From Rubrivivax sp. (GTDB taxonomy: Bacteria > Pseudomonadota > Gammaproteobacteria > Burkholderiales > Burkholderiaceae_C): 34,597 nt of DNA. Shown one piece after another: positions 1 through 9,413 of the stretch (positions are counted from its first letter, which is position 1; each line of letters opens with the position of its first letter). A program made the translations under genes and the position numbers. The stretch lies in contig JAIXZR010000097.1 of NCBI GenBank assembly GCA_027489455.1, positions 1 through 34,597 on the forward strand, given 5' to 3'. The notes below the pieces were generated by a model. The model was given only the letters and a program-made list of their open reading frames with translations, searched no databases and was not told where the DNA came from.

Positions 1-812
1 GGCCACACCGGTACATTGGACCCGCTGGCCAGCGGTCTGCTGCCGCTGTGCTTCGGCGCGGCGACCAAGTTTGCCCAGGCCAGCCTGGACGCCGACAAGG
101 GCTACCTCGCCACCGTGCAGCTGGGTGTCACGCGCGTGGGGGGTGACCTGGAGGGCGAGGTGATCGAGCGTCGACCGGTCACGGCCGACACCGCCGCGCT
201 GGACGCGGCCCTGGAACGCCTGCGTGGCGACATCGAGCAGGTGCCACCGATGCACTCGGCCCTGAAGCATCAGGGGCGGGCACTGTACGAGTATGCCCGC
301 GCAGGCGTCGAGATCGAACGTGCGCCGCGCCGGGTCCGCATCGACCGCCTGGTCCTGGTCGAGCGCCGCGGAGACGAACTCGTGCTCGACGTTCAGTGCA
401 GCAAGGGCACCTATGTGCGCACGCTGGCCGAGGACCTGGGCCGCCTGCTCGGATGTGGCGCGCACCTGAACGCGCTGCGGCGCACCGCCAGCGGCGCCTT
501 GCGCGTCGAGCAGGGCGTGACGCTGCAGGCGCTTGAAGCGCTGGAGCTGCCGGCGCGCATGGCTCTGCTTCTTCCGCCCGATGTCCTGCTGCGCGACTGG
601 CCCGAGGTCCGCTTGCCCGAAGACGAAGCCGGCCGCTTCCTCACCGGGCTGCGTCGCCGTGTCGCGCTGGCCGACCGCGCCGCGGTGCGCGTCTACGGCC
701 CGCAGCCGCGTGCCTTTCTCGGCAGCGCCCACATCCACGCCGGCGAACTGATCGCAGACCGCCTTCTCAGCCCCCCCGAGGTCCAGGCCCTTGTGGCCGG
801 ACAGAGTGCCCC

Positions 813-816
<4 letters not shown>
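1..816 (+). CDS. truB: tRNA pseudouridine(55) synthase TruB, 3' portion (5' end outside window)
   Basis: TruB converts U55 of the tRNA T-loop to pseudouridine in the cytoplasm. The window opens in frame inside the family's hallmark motif [12 protein letters not shown]; the Asp of LDP (bases 19-21) is the catalytic nucleophile in known TruB enzymes. The following text ([13 protein letters not shown], near bases 403-441) is the second conserved block of the family. About 271 residues are visible, so only some tens of N-terminal residues are missing. The C-terminal part (about residues 190-265) matches the small PUA-like domain expected there. The stop codon overlaps the typA start (ATGA at 813-816), which implies translational coupling. 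In proteobacteria truB usually follows rbfA and infB, which would lie upstream of this window. Confidence 0.95.
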
Positions 817-2651
<1,835 letters not shown>

Positions 2652-2663
2652 CGCAGCCAGGCG

Positions 2664-3563
2664 ATGCGGATGACACACCGCCGGGCGGTGTGGGTGATGG
2701 TGGCCGCGGCGCTGATGTGGAGCATCGCCGGCGTCGTTACCCGTCACCTGGAAGCTGCGCGCAGCTTCGAGCTCACCTTCTGGCGCAGCGGCTTCAACGC
2801 GCTGGCGCTGGTGGTGTTGCTGTGCTGGCTGCGCGGCCCCCGCCCGCTGGTCGCCAGCCTGCGGGGCGGCGGGGCGGCCCTGTGGGTGTCGGGCGCCTGC
2901 TGGGCCGTGATGTTCACGGCCTTCATGGTGGCGCTCACGCTCACCACCGTGGCCAACGTGCTGGTGACGATGGCGATCGGGCCGCTGCTCACGGCCCTGG
3001 GCGCACGCGTCGCCCTGGGGCACCGCCTGGCGGCGCGCACCTGGTGGGCGATTGCGCTGGCCGGTGCCGGCATCGCCTGGATGTACGGGCATGAGGTCAG
3101 CGCTGGCGACCCCCGTCACCTGCTGGGCACCGCCGTGGCGCTGGCCGTGCCCGTGGCCGCGGCCGTGAACTGGACGCTGCTGCAGCACCTGCGCGGGCAG
3201 GCAGAGCCGCCGGACATGCTCAGCGCGGTGCTGCTGGGTGCCCTGCTCTCGGCCGCGGCCACGCTGCCCCTGGCCTGGCCGTTGACGTCGGCGCACGACA
3301 TCAGCCTGCTGGCCCTGCTGGGCGTGGTGCAACTGGCCATCCCCTGCCTGATGGCGGTGGCGGTGGCGCGTGTGCTGAGCGGCCCGGAGATCTCGCTGCT
3401 GGGTCTGCTGGAAGTCGTGTTCGGCGTGCTCTGGGCCTGGCTGGGCGCCAGCGAGACCCCCAGCCAGGCCGTGCTGGGCGGCGGGGCCTTGGTGCTGCTG
3501 GCACTGGTGGGCAATGAAGCCCTGGCCTGGCGCAGGGCACGCGCGCCTGGCGCGACGCCCTAG
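2664..3563 (+). CDS. DMT-superfamily EamA-type transporter, substrate unknown
   Basis: This 299-residue polytopic inner-membrane protein has about ten hydrophobic segments in two similar halves, the architecture of EamA (drug/metabolite transporter) permeases. The first half begins with AAALMWSIAGVVTRHL and a FWRSGFNALAL segment typical of the family. The second half (about residues 150-290) repeats the pattern, with SLLGLLEVVFGVLWAWL matching the conserved late segment of EamA domains. It starts 12 nt after the typA stop, so it is probably co-transcribed. A second ATG two codons later (2670) is an equally good start. Family members export amino acids, metabolites or nucleosides; the sequence does not indicate which. 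Confidence 0.85.
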   Translation: MRMTHRRAVWVMVAAALMWSIAGVVTRHLEAARSFELTFWRSGFNALALVVLLCWLRGPRPLVASLRGGGAALWVSGACWAVMFTAFMVALTLTTVANVLVTMAIGPLLTALGARVALGHRLAARTWWAIALAGAGIAWMYGHEVSAGDPRHLLGTAVALAVPVAAAVNWTLLQHLRGQAEPPDMLSAVLLGALLSAAATLPLAWPLTSAHDISLLALLGVVQLAIPCLMAVAVARVLSGPEISLLGLLEVVFGVLWAWLGASETPSQAVLGGGALVLLALVGNEALAWRRARAPGATP

Positions 3564-3697
3564 CCTGGCCTCGCAGCAGGCGCCGCTGCCGCAGCGCCCG
3601 AGGGTGCGTACCAAGGTGCCGCGTTGGGGCCGGGCGATAGCATCGGCCGGTGCGGCGCCATGCCGCCGGCCCCCAGCCCGTGGAACCCCTGCCCGCC

Positions 3698-5443
3698 ATG
3701 CATCAACTCTCAGGCCTCGACGCCACCTTCCTGTACCTGGAAACGCCCGAGATGCCGATGCACGTCGGGGCCCTGCATGTCTTCGAGCTGCCGCCCGGCA
3801 GCCCGGGCCGCTTCGTCACCGCGCTGCGCAAGCACATGGCGGCGCGGCTGCCCGCTGCCCCGGTGCTGCGTCGGCGGCTGTGGTGGATGCCGCTGAACCT
3901 GGCCAACCCGGCCTGGGTGGATGCCGATCCCGATCTGCGCCAGCACATCGTGGAAGTGAAGCTGCCCCCCAGCGCCCGCGTGGGCGACGGCCGGCGTGAG
4001 CTCGAAGCCGAAGTCGGCCGCCTGCACGGCACCTTGCTGGACCGCAGCCGGCCGCTGTGGAAGTTCCACGTGCTCGAAGGCCTGGGCCCCTCGCCCGAAG
4101 GCCGTCGGCGCGTGGCGCTGTACACCCAGCTGCACCACGCTGCGGTCGATGGCCAGGCCGCCGTGGCGCTGGCCAATGCGATCCTGGATCTCAGCCCCGA
4201 GGGCCGGGCCCTGGACATCCGGCCGTCCCGACGCCACAAGACCTTCGAGCTGGGCATGACCGAGATGCTGCGCGGCGTTCTGGGCGGCCAGGCGCAGAAG
4301 GTGGCCGGCATCATCCGCGATCTGCCCGGCACCGTGGGCACGCTCAAGAGCGCGGCGTCGAAAGCCGCCAGCGCAGCCCTGGGCGAGGCCGTCACCCGGC
4401 TGGGCCTGCCCGGGGCGACGCCGGGCCGGGGCAGCGGCAACCTGGGGCTGGCACCGCGCACGGCGCTGAACGTGTCGATCACGCCGGGCCGGGCCTTTGC
4501 CGCAGTGACCCTGCCGCTGCGCGAGCTCAAGACGCTGGCGCGCGCGCATGGCGCCACGCTCAACGACATCGTGCTCTTCCTGTGCAGCACGGCACTGCGC
4601 CGCTACTTCATGAAGCGCCGCGCACTGCCGCGCAAGAGCCTGGTGGCCGCGGTGCCGATCTCGCTGCGCACCGGGGCTGCGGCCACGCCGGGCGAAGGCA
4701 ACCAGGCCTCGATGAGCCTGGTGAGCCTGGGCACCCATCTGGCCGATACCGCCCAGCGCCTGCAGCATGTGCAGGCCGCCAACCGGGCGATGAAGTCGAC
4801 CATGGGTGACCTGAAGAGCGTGCTGCCGACCGACTTCCCCAGCCTGGGCGTGCCCTGGCTGATCGAAGCCGCCACGGCCCTCTACGGCAAGGCCAGGGTG
4901 GCCGACCGCATCCCCCAGCTGGCCAACCTGGTGATCAGCAACGTGCCCGGCCCGCCCGTGCCGCTGTACCTGGCGGGCGCCAGGATGCTGACCAACTATC
5001 CGGCGTCGATCGTCGTGCACGGCATGGCCCTGAACATCACCGTGCAGAGCTACGACCAGAGCCTGGATTTCGGCCTGATGGCCGACGCCGCGGCGATGCC
5101 GCAGGTGCGCGAACTGGCCGATGCCCTGTTGATCGCGCTGGACGATCTGGCCGCGCTGCCGCAGCCAGGCGAGGCAGGGCACCCGGATACGCCCGTGCCA
5201 CGCAGCCTGGCCAGCCGTGCCGGGCAGGCCGGGCGGCAGGCCGGCGGGGCCGTGTCCAAGGCGGTGAAGAGCACGGTCACGAAGGCGGTAGCGGGCGCCG
5301 TCAAGAGCGCCGTGGCCGGCGTGCTGAGCGGGGCGGCCGCCAGCCGGGCGGCCGGTACGGGGGGCCGGCCGTCCAGCCGCCAGCGGGCAGCGCCGGGGAA
5401 GGCGGCGGCGAAGGCAGCGGGGCGCCGGCCTGCCGGGCGCTGA
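3698..5443 (+). CDS. Wax ester synthase/diacylglycerol acyltransferase (WS/DGAT) with a Lys/Ala-rich C-terminal tail
   Basis: WS/DGAT enzymes transfer acyl groups from acyl-CoA to fatty alcohols or diacylglycerol, making wax esters or triacylglycerol at the membrane and on lipid inclusions. The protein begins MHQLSGLDATFLYLE, the classic family N terminus, which is why I chose the ATG at 3698 over the one at 3650. The catalytic motif HHxxxDG is present as HHAAVDG (residues 146-152, bases 4133-4153). The family's second conserved block is visible near residue 290 (ATLNDIVLFLCSTALRRY), and the DUF1298-type C-terminal half contains NLVISNVPGPPVPLYLAGA. At 581 residues it exceeds the usual 450-480. 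The excess is a tail of roughly 90 residues made of Ala/Lys/Val amphipathic stretches (KAVKSTVTKAVAGAVKSAVAGVL) and a Pro/Arg/Lys-rich end. It leads a three-gene set with two hydrolases. Confidence 0.9.
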   Translation: MHQLSGLDATFLYLETPEMPMHVGALHVFELPPGSPGRFVTALRKHMAARLPAAPVLRRRLWWMPLNLANPAWVDADPDLRQHIVEVKLPPSARVGDGRRELEAEVGRLHGTLLDRSRPLWKFHVLEGLGPSPEGRRRVALYTQLHHAAVDGQAAVALANAILDLSPEGRALDIRPSRRHKTFELGMTEMLRGVLGGQAQKVAGIIRDLPGTVGTLKSAASKAASAALGEAVTRLGLPGATPGRGSGNLGLAPRTALNVSITPGRAFAAVTLPLRELKTLARAHGATLNDIVLFLCSTALRRYFMKRRALPRKSLVAAVPISLRTGAAATPGEGNQASMSLVSLGTHLADTAQRLQHVQAANRAMKSTMGDLKSVLPTDFPSLGVPWLIEAATALYGKARVADRIPQLANLVISNVPGPPVPLYLAGARMLTNYPASIVVHGMALNITVQSYDQSLDFGLMADAAAMPQVRELADALLIALDDLAALPQPGEAGHPDTPVPRSLASRAGQAGRQAGGAVSKAVKSTVTKAVAGAVKSAVAGVLSGAAASRAAGTGGRPSSRQRAAPGKAAAKAAGRRPAGR

Positions 5444-5453
5444 CAATCGCGCC

Positions 5454-6251
5454 ATGACGCCTGCCGACCCCTTGCGCCCACCCGCCACCGCCCCTTTGCC
5501 CGATGCCCTGGCGGCCCCCGGCGCCTGGCAGATGCTGCTGGAAGCCCGCGCGCCCTGGGAGTTCGCCGCCATGCTGGCCGCCACGCCCTGGCTGGCGCGC
5601 ATGCCCGTGGGCGACGGCCACCCGGTCCTCGTCTTCCCTGGCCTGGGCGCCAGTGACATCAGCACGCTGACCCTGCGCAATTTCCTGCGCGGACGCGGCT
5701 ACACCACCTACCCCTGGGAGCAGGGCTTCAACCTGGGCCCGCGCAACGGCGTGCTCGATGCCTGCCGCGATCTCGTGCACACGCTGCACAAGCGCCACCG
5801 CGAAAAACTCAGCCTGGTGGGCTGGAGCCTGGGCGGCATCTACGCCCGCGAGCTGGCCAAGGAGATGCCTTCCAAGGTGCGCTGCGTGGTCACCCTGGGC
5901 ACGCCCTTCGCCGGCCATCCGCGCGCCACCAACGCCTGGCGCTTCTTCGAGTTGGTGAGCGGGCAGACGGCCCACGACGAGGCGCTGATCGAAGGCCTGC
6001 GTGTGCCGCCGGCCTGTCCCACCACGTCCATCTACAGCAAGAGCGACGGCGTGGTGGCCTGGCAGTGCAGCATCAACGACGACGCGCCACACACCGAGAA
6101 CATCGAAGTCCAGGCCAGCCACATCGGCATGGGGCTGAACCCGCTGGCGCTGTACGCCGTGGCCGACCGCCTGGCGCAGAACCCCAAGGCCTGGCAGCGC
6201 TTCGACGCCAGCGGGGCGCTGCGCTGGTTCGTCAAGCCCACGCTGCGCTGA
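5454..6251 (+). CDS. Alpha/beta hydrolase, lipase/esterase-like
   Basis: This 265-residue protein has an intact alpha/beta-hydrolase triad. The nucleophile elbow is GWSLGG with Ser125, the likely acid is Asp198 (YSKSDGVV) and the likely base is His223 (QASHIGMG). The lead-in FPGLGASDISTLTLRNFLRGRGY and LGTPFAGHP resemble lipase/PGAP1-like hydrolases. No signal peptide is visible, so it is probably cytoplasmic or attached to inclusions. It starts 10 nt after the acyltransferase stop codon. Hydrolases of this type commonly sit beside WS/DGAT genes, so a role in neutral-lipid turnover or acyl-chain supply is a reasonable inference, but the substrate is unknown. Confidence 0.82.
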   Translation: MTPADPLRPPATAPLPDALAAPGAWQMLLEARAPWEFAAMLAATPWLARMPVGDGHPVLVFPGLGASDISTLTLRNFLRGRGYTTYPWEQGFNLGPRNGVLDACRDLVHTLHKRHREKLSLVGWSLGGIYARELAKEMPSKVRCVVTLGTPFAGHPRATNAWRFFELVSGQTAHDEALIEGLRVPPACPTTSIYSKSDGVVAWQCSINDDAPHTENIEVQASHIGMGLNPLALYAVADRLAQNPKAWQRFDASGALRWFVKPTLR

Positions 6252-6259
6252 CAGGCGCG

Positions 6260-7147
6260 ATGCAGATCGTCGCCAACGGCCTGCGCATCGAGGTCGACGA
6301 CCAGGGCCCGGTGGGCGGCGATCCGCTGCTGTTGATCATGGGCCTGGGCATGCAGCTCAGCGCCTGGCCGCAGGCGCTGGTGGATCAGCTGGTGGCGCTG
6401 GGCTTCCGCGTTATCCGCATGGACAACCGCGATGCCGGTCTGAGCCAGGGCTTCGACGATGCCGGCGTGCCCAACCTGGCCTGGGCCGGGCTGAAGTACG
6501 GGCTGCGCCTGCCACTGCAGCCGGTCTACACGATCGCCGACATGGCCGCCGATGCGTTGGGCGTGCTGGATGCCTTGGGCATCGCGCGTGCGCATGTCTG
6601 CGGGGCGTCGATGGGCGGCATGGTGGCGCAGCACCTGGCCGCGCGCCAGCCCGCGCGCTGCAAGAGCCTGACACTGATGATGACGACCACCGGTGCGCGC
6701 CATCTGCCGCAGCCTTCGCTGCGCGTGCGCGCGGCGCTGCTGTCGCGGCCCGCCGCGGCGCACCCCGAGGCTGTGGTGGCGCATCTGGAGGGCCTGCTGT
6801 CGGTGATCGGCAGCCCGGCCTACCGGCCTGATCCTGCCCAGCTGCGCCAGCGTTTGCACACCCAGGTGGCGCGCGCCTGGCGGCCCCAGGGCACGGCACG
6901 CCAGCTGCTGGCCGTGGCCGCCGACGGCGACCGCAGTGCGCTGGTGGCGGGCATCCGCGTGCCCAGCTGCGTGATCCACGGCGACGCCGATCCCTTGATC
7001 CCGGTGGCCGCCGGCCGCGACCTGGCCACGCGCATTCCGGGTGCCCTCCAGGACATCGTGCCTGGCATGGGCCACGACCTGCCGGACGCGCTGCTGTCGC
7101 GCTTCGCGCAGACCGTGCTGCGCAACGCAGCACGCGCCAAGGGCTGA
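6260..7147 (+). CDS. Alpha/beta hydrolase (esterase-like)
   Basis: The protein is 295 residues from ATG 6260, the third gene of the lipid-related set and only 8 nt after the previous stop. The fold is recognisable from LLIMGLGMQLSAWP (oxyanion region, near residues 23-36) and DNRDAGLSQG. The nucleophile elbow is GASMGG with Ser117, and Asp244 (HGDADPLIP) and His272 (GMGHDLP) complete the triad. DNRDAGLS is typical of the branch containing aclacinomycin methylesterase-like and TAP-like hydrolases. The open frame extends upstream to 6065, but that part overlaps the preceding gene and is unlike any hydrolase. The physiological substrate cannot be read from the sequence. Confidence 0.85.
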   Translation: MQIVANGLRIEVDDQGPVGGDPLLLIMGLGMQLSAWPQALVDQLVALGFRVIRMDNRDAGLSQGFDDAGVPNLAWAGLKYGLRLPLQPVYTIADMAADALGVLDALGIARAHVCGASMGGMVAQHLAARQPARCKSLTLMMTTTGARHLPQPSLRVRAALLSRPAAAHPEAVVAHLEGLLSVIGSPAYRPDPAQLRQRLHTQVARAWRPQGTARQLLAVAADGDRSALVAGIRVPSCVIHGDADPLIPVAAGRDLATRIPGALQDIVPGMGHDLPDALLSRFAQTVLRNAARAKG

Positions 7148-7149
7148 CC

Positions 7150-7165
7150 CGGCGGCGCCCCGCCG
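7150..7165. terminator. GC hairpin between convergent genes, possible bidirectional terminator
   Basis: A perfect 6-bp inverted repeat (CGGCGG, loop CGCC, CCGCCG) lies in the 19-nt gap between the end of the plus-strand hydrolase and the end of minus-strand ccmI. It lacks a U-tract on either strand, so a role in termination rests on its position and GC stem alone. Confidence 0.35.
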
Positions 7166-7166
7166 C

Positions 7167-8375
7167 TCAGTTCTTGACGACTTCGTTGATCTCGATGGAC
7201 ACGCCGCTGGCGGTGTTGGCCACGGGTGCTGACTGGCCCATCAGATCGCCCGGGGCGGGCGTCGCCTGGCCGCTCTTGCTGATGCGGGCGCTGATCACCA
7301 CCTGCGGGTGCAGCGACAGCCGCATCGCTGGGGCCATGGCCTGGCTGTCGTCGAGCGAGAAGTTCAGCGGCAATTCACGCACCTCGTGCCGCACGATGGC
7401 CAGCGGCATGCGCGGGCCCTGCGCAGCACGGGCGAAGATGAAGACGGTGTCACCCGGCTGCACCTGGCTGGCCAGCGCGGGAGCCAGCCGCACACTGCCC
7501 TGCACGCGGGCTGCGCTGGCGGCGGCACTGGCGCCAGGGGCCGCCTGCGCCAGCGGGGCGGTGGGCGCGGCGCTGGCTGCGGGCGCCGTCGCAACGGCAG
7601 GGGCAAGCGGGGCCGCAGGCGGCATGCCCGCCAGCTGCCGGGCTTCGTTGATGCTGGCTTGCAGCTGCGGCAGGAACTCCGCGCCCGGTGGCGTGTTGGC
7701 GACCAGGCGTTCCCAGTAGCGCACGGCGCCGGCGTAATCCTTCACCTCGAAGGCGCCGGTGCCAGCCAGTGCCAGGGCCTTCGGGTTGTCGGGCTGTACC
7801 TTCAGCGCGCGTTCGATCCACTGCATGGGCTCGCCAGCCAGCTGCCGGTTGTTCAGCACGGCCAGGGTGTCGGCATAGTCGGCCATCAGCCGGGCATCGG
7901 TCTCCAGCAGCGCACCGGTTTTCTTGAAGGCTGGCAGGGCCTTTTCGTGCTGGCCCAGCCGCGCGTAGGACCGCGCCAGCATCGCCCAGCCCTCGGTGTT
8001 GCCGGGCTCGGATTGCAGGCGCTGCGCCAGTTGCTCGACGGCGGCGGCAAATTGCGCTTCGTCACTGGCCGTGGGATCGACACCCGGTGCCTGGCCGCTG
8101 CCGGCCAGCACCGTGGCCCCAGGCGCGCCGGTGTAGGAATAGCCCGCCACGGCCAGGCCCAGCACGCCGGCCAACAACAGGGCCAGCAGGCGGCCCGAAG
8201 GCCGCGGCGCAGCGGCTGCAGCCGCCGCCGGCGGGGCGGCCAGCACGCTGTCCAGCAGCTGGCGCTCCAGCGGGGCCTTGGCCGTGGCGTAGGCGGCATC
8301 GTCCAGCGTGCCTTCGGCATGCAGGGCCTTGAGTTGCTGCAACTGCTGGCGCAGCGTGTCGACATCGGTGCTCAT
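7167..8375 (-). CDS. ccmI: Cytochrome c maturation protein CcmI (TPR apocytochrome chaperone)
   Basis: CcmI captures reduced apocytochrome c through its TPR domain and presents it to the CcmF/H heme lyase at the periplasmic face. The 402-residue protein begins with the typical CcmI cytoplasmic-type segment GTLDDAAYATAKAPLERQLL (residues 22-41). A single membrane segment follows (62-80), then TPR units (about 105-240, for example NTEGWAMLARSYARLGQHEKALPAF). An Ala/Pro linker leads to a beta-rich C-terminal periplasmic domain (about 300-402, GDTVFIFARAAQGPRMPLAI). Many CcmI proteins carry two N-terminal membrane segments; only one is evident here. The start overlaps the ccmH stop (8372-8375), and this is the last gene of the ccm operon. 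Confidence 0.9.
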   Translation of the reverse strand: MSTDVDTLRQQLQQLKALHAEGTLDDAAYATAKAPLERQLLDSVLAAPPAAAAAAAPRPSGRLLALLLAGVLGLAVAGYSYTGAPGATVLAGSGQAPGVDPTASDEAQFAAAVEQLAQRLQSEPGNTEGWAMLARSYARLGQHEKALPAFKKTGALLETDARLMADYADTLAVLNNRQLAGEPMQWIERALKVQPDNPKALALAGTGAFEVKDYAGAVRYWERLVANTPPGAEFLPQLQASINEARQLAGMPPAAPLAPAVATAPAASAAPTAPLAQAAPGASAAASAARVQGSVRLAPALASQVQPGDTVFIFARAAQGPRMPLAIVRHEVRELPLNFSLDDSQAMAPAMRLSLHPQVVISARISKSGQATPAPGDLMGQSAPVANTASGVSIEINEVVKN

Positions 8376-8887
8376 GGGGGCGATTTGGGGGGCAGCTCGG
8401 CTTCGTCGGGCTCAAAGCGCTCGGGGGGCAGCTTGCTGCGATGGCGCAGGAGCAGCCACAAGGCCAACAGGCCCACCCCCAGCAGGATGGGCGGCCCGAA
8501 CCACAGCGGGACGGTGGTGCTCTTGAGTGGAGGGCGGTAGAGAACGAAATCGCCGTAGCGGGCCGTCATGTAATCGTAGACCTCGCGCTCGCTTTTGCCG
8601 GCGCGTAGCATCTCGCGCACCTGGTTGCGTAGATCCACGGCCAGGTCGGCGTGGGACGCGGCGATCGTCTCGTTCTGGCACACCAGGCAACGCAGCTCCG
8701 ACGAGACCTTCATGACACGCGCTTCGAGCGCCGGATCGGCGGTGGCGGGCGCGGCTTCGGATGCCGTGGCCGGCGCGGCGGCCAGCATCGCGGCTGCGGC
8801 CGCCAGGCCAGCCAGGGCCATCCGCAGGCCCTGGGCCAGGGAAGGCCCGATCGTGCCGCGGCGCGGCGTGCCGGGGTCAGCTTGCAC
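8372..8887 (-). CDS. ccmH: Cytochrome c maturation protein CcmH (apocytochrome thiol-reductase)
   Basis: CcmH is a membrane-anchored periplasmic thiol oxidoreductase that keeps the CxxCH motif of apocytochrome c reduced for heme ligation. The signature LRCLVCQN is present with Cys67 and Cys70. It is preceded by a hydrophobic signal (about residues 23-43, ending ATASEA) and followed by a three-helix-type region. A C-terminal membrane anchor (PLWFGPPILLGVGLLALWLL, about 126-146) and a short cytoplasmic tail end the protein. The annotated start gives 171 residues and overlaps the ccmG end by 11 nt. An internal ATG at 8821 would put the signal peptide right at the N terminus and is a credible alternative start. 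Confidence 0.93.
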   Translation of the reverse strand: MQADPGTPRRGTIGPSLAQGLRMALAGLAAAAAMLAAAPATASEAAPATADPALEARVMKVSSELRCLVCQNETIAASHADLAVDLRNQVREMLRAGKSEREVYDYMTARYGDFVLYRPPLKSTTVPLWFGPPILLGVGLLALWLLLRHRSKLPPERFEPDEAELPPKSPP

Positions 8888-9413
8888 CTTGGAGCTCCTT
8901 GACGAGGGGTTCGATCCGGGTGCGCACCACTTCGGCCGTCAGTGGCCCGGTGTGCTTGAAGCGGATCACGCCCTGCTTGTCGACGATGAAGGTCTCGGGC
9001 ACGCCGTAGACGCCGTAGTCGATGCCCACGCGTCCATCGGCGTCCACCAGGGTGGCGGTGTAGGGGTCGCCCAGGTTCGCCAGCCAGTTGCGGGCCGCCG
9101 GGCCCTGGTCCTTGTAGTTCAGGCCGTAGACGGGCAGCAGCTTGCGCTGCGCAATGTCGATCACCAGCGGGTGCTCCTCGCGGCAGGGCGCACACCAGCT
9201 GGCCCAGACGTTGAGCATCCACACCTTGCCCAGCAGATCGTCGCGGCGCAAGGTCTGCGCGGCATCGTCCAGCCGCGGCAGTGCAAAGGCTGGCGCCGGC
9301 TTGCCGATCAGGGGCGAAGGCACTTCGCGCGGGTTCAGCCCCAGGCCGACGAAGAGGAACCCCAGTACCGCGACGAAGATGCCCAGCGGCAGCAGGAAAC
9401 GCAGCGACTTCAT
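8877..9413 (-). CDS. ccmG: Cytochrome c maturation thioredoxin CcmG/DsbE
   Basis: CcmG is a membrane-tethered periplasmic thioredoxin that relays reductant from CcdA/DsbD to CcmH or apocytochrome c. It is 178 residues long with an N-terminal anchor (residues 6-25). The active site is WASWCAPC with Cys74 and Cys77, and the cis-proline loop is YGVPETF (Pro139). The acidic, glycine-rich stretch between them is normal for the DsbE family (GLNYKDQGPAARNWL). The start overlaps the ccmF stop by 4 nt (9410-9413), implying coupled translation. Confidence 0.95.
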   Translation of the reverse strand: MKSLRFLLPLGIFVAVLGFLFVGLGLNPREVPSPLIGKPAPAFALPRLDDAAQTLRRDDLLGKVWMLNVWASWCAPCREEHPLVIDIAQRKLLPVYGLNYKDQGPAARNWLANLGDPYTATLVDADGRVGIDYGVYGVPETFIVDKQGVIRFKHTGPLTAEVVRTRIEPLVKELQGAS

